NCBI GenBank assembly: GCA_029266795.1
Contig: JAQSWE010000003.1
Location: 1 to 43,788, forward strand
Length of the DNA: 43,788 nucleotides
Direction: 5' to 3'
Source: Alphaproteobacteria bacterium
Lineage (GTDB): Bacteria; Pseudomonadota; Alphaproteobacteria; Micavibrionales; UBA2020
Position numbers and translations under genes: made by a program. The notes under the pieces were generated by a model that saw nothing but the letters and a program-made list of their open reading frames with translations, was not told the origin of the DNA and did not search any database. The number at the start of each line of letters is the position of its first letter. Position 1 is the first letter of the stretch. Positions 23,392-30,735 of the stretch are shown here, piece by piece.

Positions 23392-24984
23392 ATGCAAGCC
23401 CAGCCCGTCACCCCGATCCTCGACCCAAAAAAAATCCACGACACCGTCGTCATACTCGATTTCGGGTCACAGGTGACGCAGCTGATCGCGCGGCGGATAC
23501 GGGAGATCGGGGTTTATTCGGTGCTGCTGCCGTTTAACGCGCCGATGGAAAAAATCCGCGACGCGAACCCCAAGGCAATCATCCTCTCGGGTGGTCCCGC
23601 CAGCGTGACGGAGGCGAATTCGCCCCGCGCCCACGAAGAAATTTTCACCATGGGCATTCCCGTCTTCGGCATCTGCTATGGCCAGCAGACGATGTGCGAG
23701 CAGCTGGGCGGCAAGGTGACGCCGAGCCCCAAGCGCGAATTCGGCCGCGCGCATATTTCGGTGGAAGATAACACCTCGCCCCTTTTCGCGGGCATTTGGC
23801 AGCCCGGCACGATGCCGCAGGTCTGGATGAGCCATGGCGACAGCGTCTCGGCCATTCCGGACGGTTTCAAGGTGATCGGCAAAAGCGACACCTGCCCCTA
23901 TGCCGCGGTCGCCGACGAAAAACGCAAATTCTACGGCGTGCAGTTCCACCCCGAGGTCGTGCATACGCCCGAGGGCAAACAGATTATCTCCAACTTCATC
24001 CTCAACATCGCCAAATGCAAGAACGACTGGACGATGGCGATGTTCAAGGACGAGGCGATCGAGGCGATCCGCAAGCAGGTGGGCAAGGAACGCGTCATCT
24101 GCGGCGTATCGGGTGGCGTGGATTCGACGGTCGTCGCGGGGCTGCTGCATGCTGCGATCGGCGACCAGCTGACCTGCATTTTCGTCGATACAGGATTGAT
24201 GCGCCAGAACGAGGGGCAGGAAGTGGTCGACCTGTTCCGCGACCATTTCAACATCCCGCTGGTGCATGAACAAGCGGGCAAGCTGTTCCTCGAGCGGCTT
24301 GCGGGCGTTTCCGACCCCGAACAGAAACGCAAGATCATCGGCAAGGCATTTATCGATACGTTCGAAGACGCGAAGAAACGCGCGGGCGAAGCGCCGTTCC
24401 TCGCCCAAGGCACGCTCTATCCCGATGTCATCGAATCCGTGTCCTTCACCGGCGGGCCGAGCGTCACGATCAAATCGCATCATAACGTCGGCGGCCTCCC
24501 CGAAGACATGAAGTTCAAGCTGGTCGAGCCCTTGCGCGCGCTGTTCAAGGACGAGGTGCGCGCGCTGGGTCTGGAACTCGGCATCCCCGAAAAATTCATC
24601 AAGCGCCACCCCTTCCCCGGCCCCGGCCTCGCTATCCGCATTCCGGGCGATATCACCGAAGAAAAACTGAGCATCCTGCGCAAGGCCGATGCGATTTTCA
24701 TCGAGGAACTGCACAGCAACAAACTCTATGACGAAACCTGTCAGGCCTTCGCCGTGCTGCTGCCCGTGAAGACGGTCGGCGTGATGGGCGACGGACGCAC
24801 CTATGACAGCGTCCTCGCACTCCGCGCCGTCACATCTGTCGACGGCATGACCGCCGACTACGCCCCCCTCCCCCACGAATTCCTCGGCCGCTGCGCCGTC
24901 CGCATCGTGAACGAGGTGAAGGGCATCAACCGCGTGGTGTATGACATCACGAGCAAGCCGCCGGGGACGATTGAGTGGGAGTGA
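23392..24984 (+). CDS. guaA: GMP synthase (glutamine-hydrolysing)
   Basis: Converts XMP to GMP using ATP and glutamine. The 530-residue product has an N-terminal class I glutaminase domain (VVILDFGSQVTQLIARRIRE; nucleophile Cys95 in GICYGQQTM; HPEV for the triad His and Glu), an ATP pyrophosphatase domain (CGVSGGVDSTVVAG) and the C-terminal dimerisation domain (FPGPGLAIRIPGD, ending SKPPGTIEWE). AAGGAG lies seven bases before the ATG. It takes XMP from GuaB at 27430-28926; the two genes are separated by an AT-rich orphan and a FAD oxidoreductase gene. Its 3' end is a known integration site for genomic islands, relevant to the next gene. Confidence 0.97.
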   Translation: MQAQPVTPILDPKKIHDTVVILDFGSQVTQLIARRIREIGVYSVLLPFNAPMEKIRDANPKAIILSGGPASVTEANSPRAHEEIFTMGIPVFGICYGQQTMCEQLGGKVTPSPKREFGRAHISVEDNTSPLFAGIWQPGTMPQVWMSHGDSVSAIPDGFKVIGKSDTCPYAAVADEKRKFYGVQFHPEVVHTPEGKQIISNFILNIAKCKNDWTMAMFKDEAIEAIRKQVGKERVICGVSGGVDSTVVAGLLHAAIGDQLTCIFVDTGLMRQNEGQEVVDLFRDHFNIPLVHEQAGKLFLERLAGVSDPEQKRKIIGKAFIDTFEDAKKRAGEAPFLAQGTLYPDVIESVSFTGGPSVTIKSHHNVGGLPEDMKFKLVEPLRALFKDEVRALGLELGIPEKFIKRHPFPGPGLAIRIPGDITEEKLSILRKADAIFIEELHSNKLYDETCQAFAVLLPVKTVGVMGDGRTYDSVLALRAVTSVDGMTADYAPLPHEFLGRCAVRIVNEVKGINRVVYDITSKPPGTIEWE

Positions 24985-25709
24985 AAACAAAGACCAATAT
25001 TAAGAGTTTGCTAATTGGCACCTTGGCGGCTAGCTGCGGCGCATTTGTGGGCTACTTCAGAGATTATATCCTTGCATGGTTTAAAACAGATGTGGGCACC
25101 AGCGGAGTACCAATGTATGTTTATTTATATCCTCTGGTAGCTACGTCTATAGCAGCATCTTGCGCTATTTATGCTGCTCACAAAGCATTTTCTGCAGCCA
25201 TGCTTGCAGATATACGAGAGCGTGAATTCAGGGCGGATGAATTAGAAAGGAAACGTCTTGCTTACGCCTGCTCACTTTTTTATGAACTGAGAAGAGTTTT
25301 AGCAACGTGCCAAACAGCTACGGGACATACTTACGACACCATCAAGACTTATATTGATGAAAATCAATTTGGCGTTCTTAAACATTTTATTACTGATAAA
25401 GTTTTTGTATTCGTTCCTAAATCGATGGAGGAAGGCTGGGAAGGTCAATCATGCTTGGAAAAAGATACTTTAAGGCTTCTGTATAAAATAAGAATAGATA
25501 TTAACGAACTTATATCTACCACCCAATCGATGAAAAATCGTTGTGAAATAATTTGTAGCTCACTCGAAACCACTAAAAAGTATCCAAAAGATTCTATAGA
25601 TAAAATGTATGATTGGTTAGAAGTAGCGAAGAAAGAGGCCGGAGAACTTGTCGACGAAATAGCGAAATTTAGAACCCATCTAATCGAAATATATAATGTA
25701 AAAGGATAA
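24975..25709 (+). CDS. AT-rich orphan membrane protein at the guaA 3' end
   Basis: Not recognised. The 244-residue product has two N-terminal membrane helices (about 11-36, IKSLLIGTLAASCGAFVGYF, and 47-72, VYLYPLVATSIAASCAIYA) followed by a helical, charged cytoplasmic-type domain of about 170 residues (LADIREREFRADELERKRL, ending HLIEIYNVKG). Base and codon use are clearly AT-rich (AAA, TTA, ATA, AGA codons) unlike every neighbour, a sign of recent transfer. GTG 24975, with GGGGA upstream, overlaps the guaA end by 10 bases; GTG 24981 is the alternative. It has no partner gene, integrase or visible flanking repeat. Two helices plus a cytosolic domain is an arrangement seen in some defence effectors, but no function is claimed. 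Confidence 0.78.
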   Translation: MGVKTKTNIKSLLIGTLAASCGAFVGYFRDYILAWFKTDVGTSGVPMYVYLYPLVATSIAASCAIYAAHKAFSAAMLADIREREFRADELERKRLAYACSLFYELRRVLATCQTATGHTYDTIKTYIDENQFGVLKHFITDKVFVFVPKSMEEGWEGQSCLEKDTLRLLYKIRIDINELISTTQSMKNRCEIICSSLETTKKYPKDSIDKMYDWLEVAKKEAGELVDEIAKFRTHLIEIYNVKG

Positions 25710-25718
25710 GTTGCGGTT

Positions 25719-25739
25719 GCTCGGGTTAAATTCTCGAGC
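25719..25739. terminator. Hairpin after the AT-rich gene
   Basis: GCTCGGG (25719-25725) pairs with CTCGAGC (25733-25739), with one G-T wobble, around the loop TTAAATT, ten bases after the stop. No T-tract follows, so termination would be weak. The rest of 25710-25808 shows no gene and no copy of the guaA end. Confidence 0.35.
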
Positions 25740-25808
25740 GCAGTCCTTTCGCGAGAACTACGAATCTGGACGCAAGCAGGTATGACAGCGGTTTATTAGC
25801 TTCTATTC

Positions 25809-27287
25809 TTAGGTAATAGCACCTATAGATGGCGGCTTGGAACCTCCACGTTTCTTCGGCGTCACAGCATCCGCAAACTTCTTCTTCATCTGCCCCAGCT
25901 TTGTATGCTCTCGCCGGAATTGCGGTGTTTCGGGGTCAACTTGCGGCCCGTTGGGGTCGTATTTGTCCCAGAGGCGGTTGCGGAATTTGTTGTCGGGGTC
26001 GTATTTCTTTTTTAACGCGAAGAATTCATCGCTGCGCGGATAGGCCTGTTTGAACTGCGCGTCGGTGGCGTGCATCTGGTAGGGCAGGTAATAGGTGCCA
26101 CCGGATTCAATCGCGGCATCGACCAGTTCGCGCGTCCATGTGCCGACTTTTTGGCGGGCTTCTTCGTTGTTCCATTGTTTGTAGTACAACACGAAGGCGA
26201 AGACATCGCCCTGTTGCGCCCATGCCATGACGCTGCCGGGGTCTTGTTCGGCGTGGCGGATGGAGACGTTGAGGGCATTCACATCATGCTTTTGCAATAT
26301 CGCCGCCATTTTCGGCGCGAATTCGTCCAGCTTGTCCGCCGGCACGAAGTATTCCTGCAGCACGAAGGTAGTCATGGCGCGGGTGGAGGGTTCCAGTTCT
26401 TCAACATAGCGGCTGGCCTCGTAATTCCGCGGCACCACCTCGTCCGTCTTGAAGCGGATTTTTTCGTCGACCATCGGGCGCAGCTTGTTGACGCCGGGGA
26501 CTTGCGTCATCGCGAAGATCGACAGGTATTCGGCGAGATAGACTTCCTTCTTCGGGCGTAGGCGGTCGGGCACGGTCGCGGGCTTGTCGGTTTTTGTATA
26601 TGTCACCGATGTAATCGTGTCGTAATCGGGCGGGTAGAAATCGCCGTTGTGGAAGACGACATCCGCATTGCCGCGGATATTCCTGTCGAAAAATTCGGCG
26701 TAATCGGCGCGCAGCATTTTTGCGATGCTGCGCTCGACATTCACGTTATCGGCAAGATCCAGCTTGGCCTCGACAATCGCGCCCAGCCCGCCATAGCCGC
26801 CGATGGCGCCATAAAACAATTCGCTGTTCTGCGTGGGGCTCGCGGTTTTCAAATCGCCGTCCGCAGTGACGATCTTGATTTCCTTGACCGATTTGATGAC
26901 AGGACCCTGCCCGATATAGCGGCCATGGGCATTGACGCTGAGCGCGCCGCCGACGGTGAAGTTGCTGTAGCTTTGCATGATGCTGACCGACAGATCGTCG
27001 GGGTCGATGCGGGCGATGACATCCTGCCAGCGCGCGCCGGTCTGCACGGTGATTTCTTTTTTCGCGGGGTCGTAACCCGTAACGGCGTTCAGCCCCGTCA
27101 TGTCGATGAACAGCGTATTGTCTGTGCCGATCTGCCCGCCCATCGAATAGCGCCCGCCGCCGAACGACACGGGGCCGTCATGGGATTTGATCAGCTGCTG
27201 AAGCTCGGCCACGCTCGCGGGTTTCACGATCTCGCGCACATCGATCTGGTTCAGCTGGGTGACGTCGTTGACGGTTTTCTTCTTCAT
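25809..27287 (-). CDS. FAD-binding oxidoreductase (VAO/PCMH fold), cytoplasmic paralogue
   Basis: Flavoprotein related to the enzyme at 14119-15579; substrate unknown. From ATG 27287 the product is 492 residues with no signal peptide. FAD-domain blocks are PVSFGGGRYSMGGQIGTDNT, FTVGGALSVNAHGRY and GAIGGYGGLGAIVEA; the C-terminal GGTYYLPYQMH and KKKYDPDNKFRNRLWDKYD match its paralogue. At the position of the paralogue's GARHAMGG histidine it has Tyr (GGRYSMGG), so FAD is probably not covalently bound there, as in DprE1-type enzymes. An in-frame TTG at 27326 coincides with the -35 box described at 27298-27326 and is rejected as start. The ATG lies only ten bases after the -10, so the mRNA may be leaderless. 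It is divergent from guaB. Confidence 0.87.
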   Translation of the reverse strand: MKKKTVNDVTQLNQIDVREIVKPASVAELQQLIKSHDGPVSFGGGRYSMGGQIGTDNTLFIDMTGLNAVTGYDPAKKEITVQTGARWQDVIARIDPDDLSVSIMQSYSNFTVGGALSVNAHGRYIGQGPVIKSVKEIKIVTADGDLKTASPTQNSELFYGAIGGYGGLGAIVEAKLDLADNVNVERSIAKMLRADYAEFFDRNIRGNADVVFHNGDFYPPDYDTITSVTYTKTDKPATVPDRLRPKKEVYLAEYLSIFAMTQVPGVNKLRPMVDEKIRFKTDEVVPRNYEASRYVEELEPSTRAMTTFVLQEYFVPADKLDEFAPKMAAILQKHDVNALNVSIRHAEQDPGSVMAWAQQGDVFAFVLYYKQWNNEEARQKVGTWTRELVDAAIESGGTYYLPYQMHATDAQFKQAYPRSDEFFALKKKYDPDNKFRNRLWDKYDPNGPQVDPETPQFRREHTKLGQMKKKFADAVTPKKRGGSKPPSIGAIT

Positions 27288-27297
27288 GATGTCGGGG

Positions 27298-27326
27298 ACA
27301 ATATGGGAAACTGGGGTCTTTGTCAA
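27298..27326 (-). promoter_or_regulatory. Strong promoter close to the start of the FAD oxidoreductase gene
   Basis: On the minus strand TTGACA (revcomp of 27321-27326), exactly 17 bases, then TATTGT (revcomp of 27298-27303). Ten bases separate the -10 from the ATG at 27287, so transcription would begin at or just before the start codon. No Shine-Dalgarno precedes that ATG. Confidence 0.65.
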
Positions 27327-27361
27327 TTCTGGCGCGTTTAGGTCTTCAAATCGCTGGAAAA

Positions 27362-27391
27362 TTGGACATTCCGCACCGCGTCATATATAAA
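27362..27391 (+). promoter_or_regulatory. guaB promoter candidate
   Basis: TTGGAC (27362-27367), N16 and TATATA (27384-27389) or, at spacing 18, TATAAA. It lies about 40 bases upstream of guaB in the divergent gap. GAGG is six bases before the guaB ATG. Confidence 0.55.
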
Positions 27392-27429
27392 GAAGTGCAA
27401 CCGAAACCCCCGTCCCCCGTGAGGTTGCC

Positions 27430-28926
27430 ATGGCAAAAAAATCCACCCCGAAAATCAAAACCGAAAAAATCCGCGCGAGCGTGGGTTTGACGTTTGACGA
27501 CGTTTTGCTGCTGCCGGGCGCTTCCGAAATCCAGCCGCTGGATGCCGATACCTCGACGCAAATCACGCAGGCGATCAAGCTGAACATCCCACTGCTCTCC
27601 GCCGCGATGGATACGGTGACGGAGGCGGAGGCCGCGATTGCGCTGGCGCAGGCGGGCGGCATGGGGATCATCCATCGCAACATGGAACCCGATATGCAGG
27701 CCGAACATGTGCGCCGCGTGAAGCGGTATGAATCGGGCATGGTTTTGAACCCCATCACCATCCACCCCGACGCGCCGCTGGCCGAGGCGCTCGACCTCAT
27801 GAAACGCTTCCGCATTTCGGGCGTGCCGGTGACGAAAGCGAACGGGAAACTGGTGGGCATTTTGACCAACCGCGACGTGCGCTTCGCCGATAACCCGAAA
27901 CAGCCGATCCGCGAATTGATGACATCGGAGAATTTGATAAAAGTCGTCAACAAGGTCGATAAATCGAAGGCGCGCAAATTGCTGCATGTCAACCGCATCG
28001 AAAAGCTGCTGGTCGTGGATGACGAAGACCGCTGCATCGGCCTTGTGACCGTGAAGGACATTGAAAAGGCGCAGCTGCACCCGACGGCCTGCAAGGACGA
28101 TAACGGTTCCCTGCGCGTCGGCGCGGCAATCGGCACGGGCGAAGCGAATTTCGAGCGCGCGCAGGCGCTGATCGACGCGGATATCGATTTGATTGTGGTC
28201 GATACCGCGCATGGACATTCGAAAAACGTGATCGACATGGTGAAAAAACTGCGCCGCCATAACAACCGCGTGCAGTTGGTAGCGGGCAACATCGCGACGG
28301 CGGATGCGGCGAAGGCGCTGATAGATGCGGGCGTTGACTCGCTGAAAGTCGGCATCGGTCCCGGTTCGATCTGCACAACACGTATCGTGGCGGGTGTGGG
28401 TGTGCCGCAGCTGACCGCGATCATGGATGTGGCGAGTGCCGCATCGAAACAGCGCATTCCCGTCATCGCCGATGGTGGCATCAAATCATCTGGCGACCTT
28501 GCCAAGGCTGTGGCGGCGGGCGCGGATTGCGTGATGATGGGCGGAATTTTTGCCGGCACCGATGAATCGCCGGGGGAAATCATCCTCTACCAAGGCCGCT
28601 CTTATAAAGAATATCGCGGCATGGGTTCCGTCGGCGCGATGGTGCGCGGCTCGGCTGACCGCTATTCCCAAGGCTCGGTGAAAGAATCGCAAAAACTGGT
28701 GCCGGAGGGCATCGAGGGCCGAGTACCCGCCAAAGGCCCGATTGCCAACGTCATCCACCAGATGGTCGGCGGTTTGCGCGCGGCGATGGGCTATACCGGC
28801 TGCAAGACGGTCGCTGAAATGAAGCAGAAAGCCACCTTCATCCGCATGACCGGCGCGGGGTATCGCGAGAGCCATGTGCATGACGTGACGATCACGAAAG
28901 AAGCGCCGAATTACAGGGCGGATTAA
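27430..28926 (+). CDS. guaB: Inosine-5'-monophosphate dehydrogenase
   Basis: Oxidises IMP to XMP with NAD, the committed step to GMP. The 498-residue product has the TIM barrel interrupted by a CBS pair: LTFDDVLLLPGASEIQP and LSAAMDTVTEAEAAIALA first, the CBS region about 110-230 (FRISGVPVTKANGKLVGILT, KLLVVDDEDRCIGLVTV), then VVDTAHGHSKNVIDMVK, the catalytic loop GIGPGSICTTRIVAGVG with Cys315, and GGIKSSGDLAKAVAAGADCV. The mobile flap region is present (GSVKESQKLVPEGIEGRVP). Its product feeds GuaA, 2.4 kb upstream; IMP comes from the PurH encoded at 30736-32319. Confidence 0.97.
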   Translation: MAKKSTPKIKTEKIRASVGLTFDDVLLLPGASEIQPLDADTSTQITQAIKLNIPLLSAAMDTVTEAEAAIALAQAGGMGIIHRNMEPDMQAEHVRRVKRYESGMVLNPITIHPDAPLAEALDLMKRFRISGVPVTKANGKLVGILTNRDVRFADNPKQPIRELMTSENLIKVVNKVDKSKARKLLHVNRIEKLLVVDDEDRCIGLVTVKDIEKAQLHPTACKDDNGSLRVGAAIGTGEANFERAQALIDADIDLIVVDTAHGHSKNVIDMVKKLRRHNNRVQLVAGNIATADAAKALIDAGVDSLKVGIGPGSICTTRIVAGVGVPQLTAIMDVASAASKQRIPVIADGGIKSSGDLAKAVAAGADCVMMGGIFAGTDESPGEIILYQGRSYKEYRGMGSVGAMVRGSADRYSQGSVKESQKLVPEGIEGRVPAKGPIANVIHQMVGGLRAAMGYTGCKTVAEMKQKATFIRMTGAGYRESHVHDVTITKEAPNYRAD

Positions 28927-28952
28927 GCACTTAGCGAGTCCGGATTCATTTC

Positions 28953-28982
28953 TTGACTCGGTCATAGGCACTATTATATAAA
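28953..28982 (+). promoter_or_regulatory. mntP promoter with overlapping inverted repeat
   Basis: TTGACT (28953-28958) followed at spacing 16 or 18 by TATATA (28975-28980) or TATAAA (28977-28982), directly ahead of the riboswitch start. CGAGTC (28935-28940) and GACTCG (28955-28960) form an inverted repeat that overlaps the -35, so a second, protein-based control is possible. Confidence 0.6.
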
Positions 28983-28987
28983 ATCCT

Positions 28988-29100
28988 CATTGGGGAGTAG
29001 CCTCCACATCCTCCAGTTGGGCTGAAGCCAACATACTTGCATTTCGGAATGCATGGTTTCAGCAGCGGATCTTCCGCTTGGCAAGACCGATACATACGCG
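28988..29100 (+). promoter_or_regulatory. yybP-ykoY manganese riboswitch
   Basis: The leader of mntP has the two conserved loops that form the Mn2+ site in this riboswitch class: TGGGGAGTAGCC at 28991-29002 and GGCAAGACCGATACATAC at 29080-29097, joined by helices including GCATTTCGGAATGC (29040-29053). The location, right after a promoter and ahead of a manganese exporter gene, is the class's usual one. High Mn2+ should switch expression on. Confidence 0.85.
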
Positions 29101-29104
29101 AAAG

Positions 29105-29152
29105 CCGTCCGGCTTGTTTTCGCGGGTGTATGGTCATGCAAAAGCCGGGCGG
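29105..29152 (+). promoter_or_regulatory. Expression platform hairpin hiding the mntP ribosome-binding site
   Basis: CCGTCCGGCTT (29105-29115) pairs with AAGCCGGGCGG (29142-29152) over 11 pairs with one wobble. The 3' arm overlaps the GGAG (29151-29154) that precedes the ATG at 29162. This suggests translational control: the hairpin blocks initiation unless Mn2+ binding to the aptamer disfavours it. Confidence 0.6.
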
Positions 29153-29161
29153 AGATCGAAG

Positions 29162-29725
29162 ATGGGCATCTTTCAAACCACAATCCTTGCCTTCAGCATG
29201 TCGACCGATGCCTTTGCCGTTTCCGTTGGCAAGGGTGCTGCGCTGCGCAAACCTCATCTTTCCGAGGCGCTCCGCACCGGTGCGATTTTCGGCGCGATCG
29301 AAGGCATCACACCCATCATCGGCTGGGGCATCGGCCTTGCAGCCAGCCAGCATATTGCAGCGGTCGACCACTGGATCGCCTTTATCATCCTGGGCGCGAT
29401 CGGGCTGAAAATGATCTATGAAAGCCTGCAGGCGGATGACGGGGTTGAAAAACCGATGCGACAGAGCATTGCGCGCCTGATGCTAACGGCGCTCGGCACC
29501 TCCATCGACTCAATGGCGGTCGGCGTGTCGCTCTCCATCCTCGGCACGCATATCGGCTGGACGGCGGTCGCCATAGGCCTTGCCACCTTCACGATGGTCA
29601 CGATCGGCGTGATGACGGGGCAATATATCGGCAGCAAATACGGCAAGATCGCCGAAATGGCGGGCGGCGCGGCGCTGATTTTTCTCGGCACAAAGACGCT
29701 GTTCGAGCATCTGGGTTATATTTAA
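29162..29725 (+). CDS. mntP: Manganese efflux pump
   Basis: Inner-membrane Mn2+ exporter of the MntP family (two DUF204 repeats, six helices). The 187-residue product has the paired acidic signatures in the two half-repeats: FSMSTDAFAVSVGKG with Asp16 and LGTSIDSMAVGVSLS with Asp116, corresponding to residues needed for Mn transport in E. coli MntP. The ATG at 29162 matches the family N-terminus; the longer open frame upstream runs through the riboswitch and is not coding. It ends with a 3-base overlap of stop codons with convergent purM. Regulation is by the Mn riboswitch just upstream. Confidence 0.95.
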   Translation: MGIFQTTILAFSMSTDAFAVSVGKGAALRKPHLSEALRTGAIFGAIEGITPIIGWGIGLAASQHIAAVDHWIAFIILGAIGLKMIYESLQADDGVEKPMRQSIARLMLTALGTSIDSMAVGVSLSILGTHIGWTAVAIGLATFTMVTIGVMTGQYIGSKYGKIAEMAGGAALIFLGTKTLFEHLGYI

Positions 29726-30726
29726 CAGCTGAAATCGAGGCTGCCGGTTTTCACGACCGTCATGCCCGTACCGGCGGTCACTTTGCCAATCGTCCAGAAC
29801 GGCTGGCCAATTTCTTTCAGTTTCGCGGCAAGTTCGGCGGGTTTGGATGTCGCAAAGACGAAACCGATGCCCATGTTAAAGGTGCGGTAGAGGTCTGCGC
29901 CGTCAAGGCCGGAGCGTTTGACGAGTTCCGTATAAATCGGCGGAATATCCGCAAGGGCCGGCAGGTAATCCAGCACGTAATCGAATGTATCGTTCATGCG
30001 CGGCACGTTTTCGAGCCCCCCGCCCGTGATATGCGCCATCGCATTGACCAGCGGCAGTACTTCTTTCACCACGCTCCAGTAAATGCGCGTGGGGGTGAGC
30101 GCCTGCAGCAGCAATTCCTTTTCGTTTTCGTTCACCAGCTTGCGCACCAGCGAATAGCCGTTGGAATGCACGCCCGATGACGGCAGCGCGATCAGCGTAT
30201 CGCCGATGGCGACATCGCGCCCGTCTTTCAGGTCTTTCTGCAGCACTTCACCGACCGCGAAACCGGCCAGATCGTACTCCCCGGGGCCATAGACGCCCGG
30301 CATTTCCGCCGTTTCACCGCCGATAAGCGCGCATTGCGACTGTTTGCAGCCCTCGACCACGCCGTTGATGATTTCCTCAGCGGCGTTCAGGTCCAGCTTG
30401 CCGGTTGCTAGGTAATCAAGGAAAAACAGCGGCGTTGCGCCGGTGCAGATGATGTCGTTCACGCACATGGCGACAAGGTCGATGCCGATGGTGTCGTGCT
30501 TGTTCAGGCTTTGCGCGATTTTTACCTTGGTGCCGCAGCCATCCGTGCCAGTCGCCAGCAATTTGTCATCGGTGATTTTATAAAGCGCGGCGAAACCGCC
30601 GACCCCCGATACAACCCGCTCTCCATAGGTTGACCGCACCTTCGTCTTGATACGCTCGACAAAGGCATCGCCGCGCTCGATATCGACGCCAGCATCTTTA
30701 TAGGTCGTTTTTTGCGGTTGTGTCAT
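29722..30726 (-). CDS. purM: Phosphoribosylformylglycinamidine cyclo-ligase (AIR synthetase)
   Basis: Closes FGAM to AIR with ATP, step 5 of purine synthesis. The 334-residue product is slightly shorter than the usual 345. Family blocks are TGTDGCGTKVKIAQ, DLVAMCVNDIICTGATPLFFLDY, GGETAEMPGVYGPGEYDLAGFA, SSGVHSNGYSLVRKL and AHITGGGLENVPRM. AAGGA lies seven bases before the ATG. It is the last gene of the minus-strand pur operon, nine bases after purH. No terminator is visible between it and mntP, whose stop codon overlaps. Confidence 0.96.
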   Translation of the reverse strand: MTQPQKTTYKDAGVDIERGDAFVERIKTKVRSTYGERVVSGVGGFAALYKITDDKLLATGTDGCGTKVKIAQSLNKHDTIGIDLVAMCVNDIICTGATPLFFLDYLATGKLDLNAAEEIINGVVEGCKQSQCALIGGETAEMPGVYGPGEYDLAGFAVGEVLQKDLKDGRDVAIGDTLIALPSSGVHSNGYSLVRKLVNENEKELLLQALTPTRIYWSVVKEVLPLVNAMAHITGGGLENVPRMNDTFDYVLDYLPALADIPPIYTELVKRSGLDGADLYRTFNMGIGFVFATSKPAELAAKLKEIGQPFWTIGKVTAGTGMTVVKTGSLDFSC

Positions 30727-30735
30727 TTTATGTCC

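Noticed and set aside
23467..24990. A 507-codon minus-strand frame opposite guaA
   Set aside because: Shadow of the GC-rich guaA codons; the plus strand encodes every GMP synthase motif.
24965..25808. attL/attR direct repeats bounding the AT-rich gene
   Set aside because: The end of guaA was compared by eye with 25710-25808 and no second copy was seen.
25710..25808. tRNA remnant after the AT-rich gene
   Set aside because: The GGTTAAATT-like segment resembles a T-loop only superficially; no acceptor stem, anticodon arm or CCA end could be built.
27287..27326. TTG start adding 13 residues to the FAD oxidoreductase
   Set aside because: The TTG is the first part of a TTGACA -35 box with a well-spaced -10, so the extension is unlikely to be transcribed.
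29078..29161. N-terminal extension of mntP
   Set aside because: It runs through the riboswitch and expression hairpin; MntP proteins begin at the position encoded at 29162.
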